A stretch of DNA of 64,000 bases from Chrysoperla carnea (lineage: Eukaryota > Arthropoda > Insecta > Neuroptera > Chrysopidae). The first letter of the stretch is position 1, and each line of letters begins with the position of its first letter. Where the stretch lies: positions 106,324,368 through 106,388,367 of the forward strand of contig NC_058337.1 in the NCBI RefSeq assembly GCF_905475395.1, given 5' to 3'. Of this stretch, positions 52,901-64,000 are shown in pieces. Under the pieces are notes generated by a model. That model did no database searches and was not told the DNA's origin. It saw only the letters and a list, made by a program, of their open reading frames with translations. The translations under genes were made by a program, and so were the position numbers.

Positions 52901-54950
52901 AGTTAGCTATGATGTGTTCGATTATCTTTTTGTTATTCTTTAAATATAATGAGTAAGTTTTTATAGATGTCATTTTATTGAATATAAATAAATCTTAATG
53001 ATTAATTATCTGTCAAAATCATTAATAATAATATACATTTTTTATTTTTATTATTATTGTAATATTAAATTCTTTTTTTTAAGTACCATATCCACAAATA
53101 TAATACAATACCCAATAATATAAATTATTATAATATAATAGAAAAATTAAAAAAAAAAATTAAATAATGGAATAGAAAAAAAAAATATTGTTCATTAATT
53201 TTAAAATATTTCGAAAATAATTAATAAATTCAAAAAAATTTAACTTAATTTTGATAAATATAATTTTGTCGTAAATAATACCATAAACGCCGATATCGAT
53301 GTTAGATGGATTCAGAGATAAAAATGGATTCTGAGATCCTCCCTGAGAAATTTTCGTGAACAGGAAATGCAGGAAATGTTTAGATTGCTAAATTCCCAGG
53401 ATTTTTAGTTTACTTTTTTTTCTTCAATGTTACTAGATAACGTTATGTTGAAAATTAATTTAAATAATTTTTTTTCATACATTTTCAAGGTCTTGTTCAA
53501 ATTTGAATAACAAATAATTGGTACCTGGTACTTATGATTGATTTGTATAATTTATAAAAATTTCAATTGTAAAAATTAATTAAAATTTCGTTTTGTTTTT
53601 TTTTTGTTTTTTTTTTTTTCTCTAAAGTTAATATAATAGGAAGGTAATAATATTTTTTTCTAACTAGATCTATAGGATTCAAATATTATTTATTATAAAA
53701 CACTGAATGACACAAAAATCAAATCAACTTACTTAAATATTCACCTAGACGTATTTCTGCATCACAGAAGTTAAGGGTTTCAAGACTGTAAGACGGTGAC
53801 TGATTTCATTATTTCTTTCTCGGAGATGGTAAAAGAATATATACTTTAATATTGAATAAAATAAGAGAAAATACGTTAGTGAATTTGTGTGGACTTTCTT
53901 TTTCTCACGTGATCCATTTTCAAATTTTTGGCTGTCAGCTACTTCTAAAATACTTCAAAAACTTCGAAAATTGCAATATTTTCTTACAAAATCAGGTACT
54001 TAGTTTAAAGCCATTTTCTTGCTGTTTTAAAAGATGGAAAGCAATGTTGTCAATATGTTCATATGTCACGTGGAAACTTCGAAAAATTTTTCTCACTTCA
54101 GTCAAAGCTATTAGCGGCCAGAAGCGAGAAAACGACGCTTATTATTATAAAAAAGACATAATATGTTATAAGATTGATATATCTGTTCGTTTTTGGACCT
54201 GCCAATGACGTTTTAGATCTGAAATTTATTTTTTGTAAAAGCATATTCTTTCGTGTAAAGATTTCTTTTTTATGTGTTTATTTATTATTTTGTACTTTTC
54301 TTATCCCTATCTTTAAGCTGTACTGACACAAGATCGAAGACCTGTAAACAACTGTGCTGAAATATTAAACCTATAGCAATAGTATAATTCAACTTTCCAT
54401 AGCATCGATTTGTTTAAGTTTCTCATTTAACCCTAGACAAATGTAGATTAATTTTAATATTTTTATTGTTAATTCATTTTCTAAGCATCTCACTCTATTT
54501 TTTACATATATTTTTAAAATGACATCATTAAAACAAATTGATATTCGCTAAATATAATTATTATAAACTATAACTAAACATTTTTAATTATATTTCATTG
54601 ATATTAAAATTATTAATATGAATATTTATAATATCTAATAATATTTATAAGGTGAACAACAATATGTTTTAATTTTAACTAACATTTATTATTATTTTAA
54701 TTTTCAATGTTAAATTTTTTTATATTATTGTTCTGTTAAATTTTTATAATTGTTTATTTTAAAATGAATTGAATTATAATAATTATATTATTTATGACGT
54801 AATTTGAATAAATGAAATAATGAACCTACACTTTTTGGATATGGCGGACAGAAAAAAAATTGTGTATTCCTTTGGCTAATTAGTAAACTTTGTCAACAAC
54901 AAAAAAAAAACAGTTCTGATATTCTTAAAAACGCACTCAAAAAAAAAATA
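50000..54950. other. AT-rich intergenic region
   Basis: No gene recognised. The 118-codon frame at 53852-54208 has no family features. A GC-richer stretch at 50470-51010 contains CCCC-rich phrases and looks repeat-derived, but I cannot assign it. A short direct duplication (ACTAGCGCAAAAAGRC) occurs near 52097 and 52127. Confidence 0.45.
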
Positions 54951-54999
54951 CTAATTAATTAGTCCATTATCGGTTGTTCAAAAACGAAAAGAGATATCA

Positions 55000-55150
55000 A
55001 TCTGAAATTTTTCTAGCGAGCATAGGACGTGAAAAGTGAGGTCGAGTTTGTAAATGAGCAACATAAGTCAATTGGGCCTTGTGTCTGTATGATCCATCTT
55101 GTAAACCGTTAGAGATAAAACAAAAGTTTAAATGTAATAAATGTGCCAGT
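55000..55150. repeat. Dispersed repeat family II, 3' part
   Basis: GACGTGAAAAGTGAGGTCGA, GTAAATGAGCAACATAAGTC, AATTGGGCCTTGTGTCTGTA and TAAACCGTTAGAGATAAAAC match 11540-11640 in order. The ACAATCTGAAATTT-like lead-in is also shared. Confidence 0.65.
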
Positions 55151-56394
55151 GTAATCAACACTGTCTATCCATGGTATTTCAAAAATTAACTCAGTCAATT
55201 GTTTGTTTTCACTAGTTATTTTCAACATTTAATTTGACTTGACTTAAAGTCCCAGTTAGCTTACTAAAAATTCTATAGGGGGTCCTGGTTACAACAACTT
55301 CTCAATACACTTATAACCGAGAAAGTGACGGTAGGGACACCTTTTTCGAAACGGCGTTATGAAACATTCAAATTTCTACCTGTGCAGCTGGTTTTTGTAC
55401 TTGAACACTCAAGCTTTAAATCATGAAAGATTCGTAGCACATACTGTCAATATTGTGTCAAAAAATGTAATATTTATCAAAATATTTTTGTATTGTTATG
55501 TTAGTTGTAAAAAACAATTACATTATTTTTTGATTTGACAAGGCTGTTTCCGGTATCGATAATGCTATGCTACCTTAATTACTAGTTTCAATTATTGTCA
55601 CGTAACTTGGACCACCCTGTATACATAGGTATATGCCTTTATCATAAGATTAGTCATTTACACGCTATATTTATTCTTTAATTAAAAATTTTGTACAAAT
55701 GAATAATTTTACACCCACACTTACAAGTAGGTAGCATTTTATATTTGAAGTATATAAAAAAAGGCAATAAAAACAATAAAAATTAGCAAACTCGTGCAAT
55801 CACCGCATGAATGAATGTCTTTTCCACATTGAGCAGCACGTTATTTTAATGGTAGTAGATATCTCTAGATAGGGTACAATAAAATTAATATTTTTTTTAA
55901 ACTTTATCGCAATATAATTCTTGAGTAAGTAAGCATACACGATAGAAACAAGAAGGTAAGTTATTAGATATGCGTGTTTGTTGCTGCTGTAAGAATAATA
56001 AGTCTAGAATCAGGCGTACTATTTGTAAGTAATTTTAGAACGGTTGGGAAGAGAATGGGATTTTTAAAGTCGTGTCTAAAACTTTTTTTCTCATTTCCGT
56101 GCAGAAAGTGCATACTTTCGTCCCGCTGTGTAAAACGAAGTTGCCGCTTTCTGCCTTATTCGGGGAAATGAATAGTATACGCACCACTCGAGCAACTAAA
56201 GAATGTCTCTGATCTAATGTTTGTCACCCGCGGATTTGTGACATGAGATGAACATGAGATCTGTGCCATTCTATACTTTTGCTCCCTAGATGTGTAATTA
56301 ACTATTCTCTAAATACCTAATAAACAAGTGAAATTTACAAAATTTAAAAAACCTCCGACAAATGCGATTTATTCCTGGTAAACCGATTTTTGGA

Positions 56395-56970
56395 AACTTT
56401 GCTATAAAATGTTTTCAATCGAGTCGGTTCGACCATTTAGGGGCTACGATGTCACTGAGAAACACACAGACGCACAGATAACACTTTAAACTTATAACAC
56501 TCCTTCTTAAATCAATCAAAGTGATGGTCAAGGACATCAGATGAGATGAAAAGGATACTGAGAGAGCTATCATTTTTTGGGACAAATTTTTGGAAATAGT
56601 TCAATTGAAATTGAAATATTTGAGTTGACTTTGTTCTTTTGAATTATTGTTTTAAATTAAATAATTATTTTACCATTTCACTTTTCGAAATGAATTGAAC
56701 CACGATTATTTGACCATTCATTTCCATAGTAATTATTTATATGTCATGCCTTTTCCAAACTGAATTGATTTTGAAGATCATGAAGATTTTTAGTTTTTTC
56801 GGGAACGGAAATCTAAGCTCGTATAGCTAAGAACACTCTCCGTTAAATTACCTTTCAAATGAAACCAAAAAGAAAATCGGTTTATCCGTTCAGGCGCTAC
56901 GATGCTACAGACAGACAAACACACAGACACGCACACATAGCGGTCAAACTTATAACACCCAAAATTTTTT
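56395..56970. repeat. Two partial copies of dispersed repeat family I
   Basis: 56425-56510 and 56870-56970 both read CGN(CC/CG)RTTYAGGNGCTACGATG, then a CACAGACRCACA stretch, then CTTATAACAC, as in 38400-38500. The second also retains the upstream half (GGGAACGGAAATCTAAGCTC, TTAAATTACCTTTCAAATGA). They are direct repeats about 445 bp apart. Confidence 0.65.
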
Positions 56971-57399
56971 AAGAATCTAAACGCTATTTATCAAGTTTGA
57001 ATCTTTTATCAATATTACAAACGGCGTCAAGATCTAATTTGCGTTACAAAAAAAAGTTATTCTGCAAAGTAGGTAAACATAGTTTTTTTGGATGGATTCA
57101 CATCAATTCAAAAATTGATGTAACTTGCATCCGGATCAGAGCCACGACCCATTATTCCCAAAATCCTTCCCAATGCTGACACTTTCCGAAATTATCGTCA
57201 TATACTAACTGCAAACCTAGACCTATAACAAAATAAAAAATAGTACACAATATAACAATAATAATAATAATCATAATCAGAATATTATAGAAAATTTTAA
57301 TTGGATTTCTGTCTGTATGTCGTATTTGTATTCGTATAGATATACTACGTAGGTACTGGAGCTGATTAATTAAAACATATCTACATAATATCATTTGTT

Positions 57400-60390
57400 A
57401 TATTTAAAAAAATAAAATATATTTATAAAAAAATATATAAAGGCGATTAAGTATGCACATAAACATAATAAATAAGGGTTCTATAGTGATAGAGAGTACT
57501 TTGTTCAATACATCAACTTCGAAGAAAAATGAAAATAATAATTCAGGGTGAACCATGAGATATTAATTGAAGCAGTGAAGACTGAAAATATTTTTGAAAA
57601 GAAAACGACCCACAGAATATAAAAATTCAGCTCATTTGATAATTTTTCGAGATATCACCAGAATTGCTCCAAAATAAAAGCTTTTCGTAGAGCATTTTAG
57701 GTGATATGTGAAAATATACTAGAGTAATCGTTAAAAGAACGCGATTTTTTTAATTTTCAAGCCATAATTAAGTTATATAATTACCTAGTGTGATGAAATT
57801 CCGAAAACAAAATTTTTTTATGATTTTCATGATTTTGACCCCTTGAAAATTACAAAAAAGGGAATTTTTTAGATCTTCGATTTAGGTAAAAAGCATTTTC
57901 TAAAATAAATTAGATTTTTCTTCAGTCCATACTTCACAAACTAGTCTTGTTGTTTATATCTATAGATTAATTTGCATACCTTATTCCAGAACTCCTAAAA
58001 ATTCAGCTCATTTGACCAAGAAAAGTTTTTTTCATGAAAATTTCAAAACTACTCAACTTTTCTTAAAAATTAAATAAAACAAATTCTTGTTCAAATTAAC
58101 ATAGTTTCTTATAGACGTTGTTCTTTGTTTGCAGTTCTAAAAACTGCAGATACCAGACTTTGCTTATACTTGTTATTTTTAGAAAATTCTTTGCCAAATT
58201 CACTTCATATGAAATTTAGTGGTGTACGGAAGCCAGAACACCTTCGAAAATGCTTGTAAGTAGCATGCTTATTTATAAATAATTCATGTCTAGGCTGCCA
58301 ACTTCAAATGGAAGTTGGCAGTATATCATCGAAGTATAAGAAATACTTTTTTGAGTTGAAAATTATAAGAGATTTGCAAGAATTGTGAAAGATTCCGGAT
58401 AATTTTATTTGGTTTTGAACCATGCAATCAAAATTAAAAATATACAACTTGAAATCATAATAACCAATTTATAAAGCACATTAATGGGTCCACACAAGTA
58501 TCGGAATGGATAAAACATAAACTATTGGATAGATATAAAAAGAAATGAAATAAGTTTTTTGAAAACAAAAATATAAAAATAATAATAATAATAATCCTAC
58601 ACCAGAAATATTTTAAATTCCAATCGACTAACCACTATTTTAGGCCTTTTATTAGTTATGTATATAATATATATATATATATATAAGTCAATCCACAATC
58701 CACAAGCAAAATGAATAACACTTCTTTTTTTTAAATACAATTCTTTATATTTATAAATAATAATTATCAAAAATATAAAAATTTATTGTGGGATCAAATT
58801 AAGTTGAGCCTTTCAAAAACACATACAGTGAGTTTAATTTATATTAGTAGAAAACACTGATCGTAGAAAGAACAAGTAAAGTAAAATTGTATAAACCGCT
58901 GGCGAAAAGTAGCATACGAGCATTTAATAATCGTTGTTTTGAAGCTACGATGGAAAGCGTTCGACTGATTTGAGAGAACTACGATAATTAAATTTTTCTT
59001 TTTGCAATTGTGGGAAAAGGATATGAGACGTGTATAGCATACTTAAAGGGCAAGTTGCAACGAAAATCTTAAAAAAAGACTAAGAACCACTCATACGGAT
59101 TGTCTAAGATTATCCCATTAATACCACGAATAAAGTACTCGCTCCTTCGTGATTCCTAAACTGCGTGGCCAATTAACAGACTTGCATATAATATAGTTCT
59201 TGAACAATATACTTATAATTATAGTAGAAGTTTTTAGTTCATTCACTTTTGTGGAAAAGATAAATATGTTCAAAGCACTGAACTACGCTTCCACCAATTT
59301 CTACATTACAAATATTTTATTGAAATAATTAATGATAATTTTGAATATGTATGTATCGTTCTTGTTGTAACTGCTCTCAATTTGATCACACAACAAATCT
59401 GTGTAAGTCTATTGTTTTGTAGTTGAACATAATGTTGGTCAGAATCGAATCAAGTAATATTTTACATTCATATTGACTATATAGATACAGAATGTTTCAA
59501 AAACTATTCCTGAATGGAAAATTCAAATTTCCTGTTTTTGAGAACCTTTTAATACAAAGTGAAGCCTTAATTGAATGTTTAGTTGATTAATATATTATGA
59601 AAGATGGACAGTATATTTTATCGAAGAAATCTCTTTGTTAACAATCATGATAATTTAAGCTTAGGGACTTTACGAAGTAAGCGAAGAGGATACGTAAAAG
59701 TATAACAAGAGTAATTAAACAACTTAATTCGGCTTAAAAATACGCCGTTTTAAAAAAAATATTTTTTGATTGCCCTTTTGCACTAAGTGCTATTTTTGTC
59801 GATAGCATTTCAAGTTTATTTTAGTTACTATGAATAATTTCCAATTTGCTTGAAGATTGAACTCTTAAAACATGAAGTTTACTTTTTGAGGTAATTTACT
59901 AAACGATGGTCCAATTTGCAGATATATAATTCGTCCATGAACATTTTATTATGCCGACAGAAATTGCGTTCTTCTTCGTGCCTTCTTTCAACATATTGGC
60001 AAAAATCTACGAAATAAGAAATATACGTCTTAAACACTCGGTAAATACGTTGAGTATTTGATAAAATATGAAGGTAACCAAACAACTACACAATAAAATA
60101 TAACTTGAATGAATATTACGCACGCTACCCGTCATTTTAAGTGCATGATGGTGCTTCTTACAACAGTCATATCTTTTAAGATTTATAGGCACATTTATTT
60201 TTTATATAAATTTTTATATTAATATATAATATATTTATAACATGGATCTATAGTTTATCAACTTCAATTTTTTAATGTTTTGGGGAATTTACGGTCTGTT
60301 GGCAAGAAATAGTTCAGTCAATGCCAACCATGTAAGATTAAAACCTTGATTATCTGTTAGGCCTCAAGGAAAAATAACTCTCCCCATTCA
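57400..60390. other. AT-rich intergenic region
   Basis: No gene recognised. It has a CAGGGTGAACCATGAG phrase at 57544, CAGCTCATTTGA twice (57629 and 58006) suggestive of an old repeat, a perfect 11-bp stem-loop at 58295-58321 (CTGCCAACTTC, loop AAATG), and overlapping spurious frames at 59879-60192. Confidence 0.45.
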
Positions 60391-60396
60391 AAATTT

Positions 60397-60858
60397 TTAC
60401 CACAAATTGTACGGACTCTGTGCTAATCCTGGCGTCATTGGTGAATAGTTTAACGGGGATGGTGTACCATGTGCATGTCCACTAGCTGCGATGGTGTATA
60501 TCCTGTATTTGATGGGCTTGGTGTACCTAAAAAACAAGATGACCGTAAAACAAAGTTTTGAAAAAAAATGCAAGTAGCTTACCTTGATAACCGCTGGGAC
60601 TTGGGCTAGCTTGATATGGACTATACGTATGATCAGATCCGTACATTGTTCCTGGCGTTTGTGGAGTATATGGTCAGTTGATTTGATAACCAGGTGTACC
60701 TGGATTATGCCGTGGGCTAGCTGCATCGTCAATTGAACTATCGCTCCGACTGTCAGGTCTTGCAGGTATATTAAGAATATTCGTATCCCAAGCTCCCGTT
60801 TGTAATGGTGTTCGACTACCATCATGAATTGAACCATAATGAGGGGTTCGAGAACAAC
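60397..60858 (-). pseudogene. Spt5: Spt5 (DSIF subunit) C-terminal repeat region fragment, two exons, disrupted
   Basis: Exon A (60583-60858, acceptor TTTTAG) encodes [20 protein letters not shown], then PGTPGYQ, PYTPQTPGTM, YSPYQASPSPSGYQ. Exon B (60397-60526, acceptor TTTTTTAG) continues in phase as GTPSPSNTGYTP, then in another frame GTPSPLNYSPMTPGLAQSPY, ending NLW-stop. The donor CAAG-GTAAGC at 60581-60582 and the phases agree. Known: Spt5 with Spt4 forms DSIF, controlling Pol II elongation; this Ser/Thr-Pro-Gly repeat region (CTR) is phosphorylated by P-TEFb. Breaks: an in-frame TGA right after PGTPGYQIN (near 60672-60680), a frameshift in exon B near 60480-60490, and no downstream KOW domain. 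Kept introns mean it is not a processed copy. Sequencing error in a live gene is less likely because the C-terminus is also missing. I see no upstream Spt5 exons to 64000. Confidence 0.8.
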
Positions 60859-61019
60859 CTAAAATAATATTATTTTATTAGTATTTCAATGAAAAATTTC
60901 AAACTCGTTTTTTGTAATAAAAAAACTCAATATATTTTAAATAATTTTTTTAGCTCCCTGACGAATGTGCTTATATCTCACAAAAAGTGAAATATAAGCA
61001 CTTCAACACGATATGCTTT

Positions 61020-61200
61020 TTTAATATTGATAAATCATATCCACGGACGGACGGACGAACAGACGAAAAAAGGAAAATGGACTAATTATATGAACGCCAA
61101 TAGTAAAATTTTATTTGTAGCATCAATATTTCAAAGCGTTACAAACTTTAGTCAAAATATCTTCATATATAGGGTATTATAAAAAGTGGTGGAAACGACT
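61020..61200. repeat. Dispersed repeat family II, partial copy
   Basis: GGACGGACGGACGAACAGAC, then TGTAGCATCAATATTTCAAA, GCGTTACAAACTTTAGTC and a TATAGGGTATTATAAAAAG end: the reverse-orientation counterpart of 11300-11480. A GTGGTGGAAACG motif follows directly. Confidence 0.65.
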
Positions 61201-62289
61201 TGAAGAATGTATAAAATATATTAAAAATGGTGGAGAATATTGGAATACAACATTAAATTTCTGAATGGACTGAAAAGTCGAAAATAAATTGTTTCAAGAA
61301 TTTACATTTTTAGTGGATATATAAATCTTTACACTATACATTTTTGTAAATATCGAAAATAATTAATTGAAAAAAATAATAATTGTCGATAAAATAAATT
61401 TCTATAATTTATTCTACAAATTATTATAGAAATTTTTGTTCTGTAATTTAAAAAAAAATAAAAATAAAAATCAATAAAATAGATTATAATAATATTTATA
61501 ATTTTTAAACAGAGAATATCAACAGCCAACAACATATAAAAAAGCTGGAAAAACATCAATTTTCAATGTACGGAACATCAGTTTTAACTCTATGAATATA
61601 GCTAAGGTATCGAAGAACGTACGACATATACTACGATAAGGAATAGAATATACTAAGAATATATATTTGATATCAAGCAGTGAAATATCAGCACGTGACC
61701 ACTTATATACCTAATAATACACTTTGTTATATTATTATATAAACTATATAATATAACTTTATGTATAATAATAATATATGTCTTATGTAACCTATAAAAT
61801 TCATATTTTTTTAATATTATTATTTTTTAAAAGAAAAAAAAATTATGGTATCAATTGATCACACAACCTCTACATGGAGGTTAAAATACTGGACAAACAC
61901 ATCGATACAAAACAAAAACTTCGATCATTAACTTAAATTTCTCTTAAAATGCTTTGAAACATTCTCAGTACGCGTTCCTCAATAAATAACCACCCCCTAT
62001 TTCAGCTCGTTTTGAGCACTTGTCCCAAAATAATTCGTTTCAATTCAGTCGTTTCAATTCAATCAACCAACAAGTGCCTTTAAATAGAACCATGATATCA
62101 AACTTTAACTGGATTTCAAAAGCTGTTAAACTAATAGCTGAATATAAGTAAACCATAGTAACTTACAACAATACTGTTCAAATGTATGAATGAACTGTTT
62201 TATGAAAAACAACCCACTCTTTTAATGGTTTAGTCATTCCAAGCAAAACATATTTTTATTATGAAAACCAATTTATTTCATATTTTTGG

Positions 62290-62554
62290 GTACTTTATAT
62301 AAGTCAAAGTCCCTAATACATGATACTTTTAATAGCTTTTTCTATCTTAACACATTATACCACTTAACATATGAGGGTGAGATTCTACAGTTCAATGGAT
62401 TAACGTAAATATTCGTTTTTTCATTTGAACAAATAGAAATCAACTAAAAAATTGCACAGTCTCACCCTAATATGTTAAGTGGTATAATGTGTTGAGATAG
62501 TAAAAGCAATTAAAAGTATCGTGTACGAGGAACTTTGACTTATATATAAAGTAC
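62290..62554. repeat. Long inverted repeat (arms about 93 bp)
   Basis: Left arm 62290-62382 and right arm 62460-62554 are reverse complements with roughly ten differences, around a 77-bp spacer. Shared core: CACATTATACCACTTAACAT and its complement. No coding content; foldback or MITE-type. Confidence 0.88.
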
Positions 62555-64000
62555 ATAAAAATTGGGAAAAAATTAGAAATTTAGTTTCATATTAAAAAGG
62601 TGTCATTTGTATCACTTGTACAGCAGTGTGAAATACTTGTGTGTTCTGTATACACAAACATACATTAGTAAAACAAAGACGAGGTTACATATAATTTGAT
62701 TCCCCCACATTTAACAGGAGTGTCGAAGTATTTTTTCAAATTCGAAAAACCACTGCTGTTTTACCTTTAACTTTCTTGTATTAAGTAAAGGAGGTATCGA
62801 AATCACGAAAAAATCGATATTAAATTTTAACGAAAATCTAGTTTGAACATCGCTGAATCCAATTTGTACACCCCTTCTAAACTTCCTTGTACAGATTAAA
62901 ATCAAAAATTTTCAATTTTATTTTTCAATATAGAAATATTCTTTTGACTAGTCCTAAATACTATTTTCAGTAATCTGATAGCTGGTAGTGATGAACATAA
63001 AATGTTATTGTCTAATTAGATAGCTTTTTCTGAACGAATATTTTAGACTCACGTTAACAACGACCCAAGATACTTCGAAGACGTTTTATTGAATATTAAA
63101 GTAGGTGTTTATTATTCAATCATATTTATTAATTTTTATTTATCAGCCAGTATAATATAAGTAATAAAATTATAAATTTATTATTATATAAGAATAATAA
63201 ATTACAGAAACAATAATGAAAATAGCATTAAATATATTAAAAATATATTTTAATAAAATATATTTTACTAAGCTTTAAAATATTTAAACGAAAAAAAAAT
63301 CATCTGATTCATTCTGTAGATAATTTATTCAATTTTTACAATCAACTTTATTACAGAAGAACCAACTCTGTAAAGGAAACATTCTTCAACTTATCAACAA
63401 AAAAGAAAAAAATACTCCAATGATATTTAAAAAATTGTTAATTACTCCAGTTAATTCTAATTATTTATTTCCGTTTTCTTTATAATTATTATTAATTTAA
63501 GTTTTTTTTTTTTGTCTGAAATACTGTAGCGCACCAAACAACCAGAATCCAATGAGTTTCGTTCTCTTTCGAGCATACACGTTGTATATTTATAACTGTC
63601 GGATTTTAATGAGTAATGGAATCCGCGAGTAGTGTGAGTCAAATTGTATATTGTTTATAGTAACTTTTCTACTCATCACATGATTTTCGACAAACAAAAG
63701 TATAAAACGTTAATATGGCTATTTATCTAAAATATAAATCTAAACGCATTATTTTTAAGCTACTAAACTATGGTAGAACAAGCTGTGAATGTAATTAGAA
63801 AATCATCATCAGTTATTTTTAAATGTTATATTAAATGCTATAGTTTTATTTTTTGTTTCAGGAAATATATATTCTCTTCCGGTTTAACAAATACAAAAAA
63901 AATTTAATGTATAAGATATAGGTTTCAATGTAACTTAGAAATGTACAAATCGGCTCAATAAACTTGAGCAATTTTTTTATAAAAATATGTTCTTAATACT

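Larger units (their letters stand above)
60859..64000. other. AT-rich intergenic region at the right edge
   Basis: No further Spt5 exons or other genes recognised. It holds a small hairpin at 60967-61002 (GTGCTTATAT / ATATAAGCAC), family II at 61020-61200, and the palindrome at 62290-62554. Remaining frames are AT-driven. Confidence 0.5.

Noticed and set aside
53852..54208. 118-codon reading frame on the plus strand
   Set aside because: Long for this AT content, but the composition is AT-driven, there is no domain or signal I recognise, and no splice or promoter context.
1..64000. CRISPR arrays, bacterial operons, prophage or rRNA genes
   Set aside because: None seen. Splice sites, eukaryotic tRNA-Lys and insect opa indicate nuclear insect DNA.

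Overview
This window looks like nuclear DNA from an insect. It is very AT-rich (roughly 70% or more by eye). It carries one clear insect developmental gene with canonical GT/AG splice signals, Pol III tRNA genes, and a dense scatter of decayed transposable elements and foldback repeats. I cannot name the order or species from the sequence alone.

Layout. (1) Positions 1-19610 appear to be the large first intron of an odd-paired (opa/Zic) gene on the minus strand. No further opa exon is visible in it, only AT-rich DNA, microsatellites, two hairpin-like palindromes and several repeat copies. (2) 19611-20619 is the first coding exon of opa: 336 complete codons holding zinc fingers 1-3 of the expected five, ending at a GTAAGT donor. 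It is followed (upstream on the minus strand) by an about 360-nt 5' UTR with several tiny upstream ORFs and a GC-richer promoter region up to about 21250. (3) 21250-32590 is intergenic. It contains two intact tRNA-Lys(CTT) genes in opposite orientations plus a decayed third copy, a TA-flanked MITE-like element, and repeat relics. (4) 32632-34618 is a giant near-perfect palindrome, with two arms of about 967 bp around a 54-bp spacer. (5) 34650-60396 is gene-poor. It holds two dispersed repeat families, a head-to-head pair of tRNA-derived sequences (48061-48325) and the 3' end of a non-LTR retrotransposon (49491-49926). (6) 60397-60858 on the minus strand is a two-exon fragment matching the C-terminal repeat region of the transcription elongation factor Spt5. 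It has an in-frame stop, a frameshift and no C-terminal KOW part, so I call it a pseudogene. (7) The right end is AT-rich with another 93-bp-arm palindrome at 62290-62554.

There is no operon-like arrangement. The only protein gene I am confident is functional is opa, which continues beyond the left edge. The most distinctive trait of the window is the number of long inverted repeats: seven from about 70 to about 970 bp per arm. Each would form long double-stranded RNA if transcribed through. The other notable points are a duplicated N-terminal motif in Opa and a broken Spt5 copy that has kept its introns.
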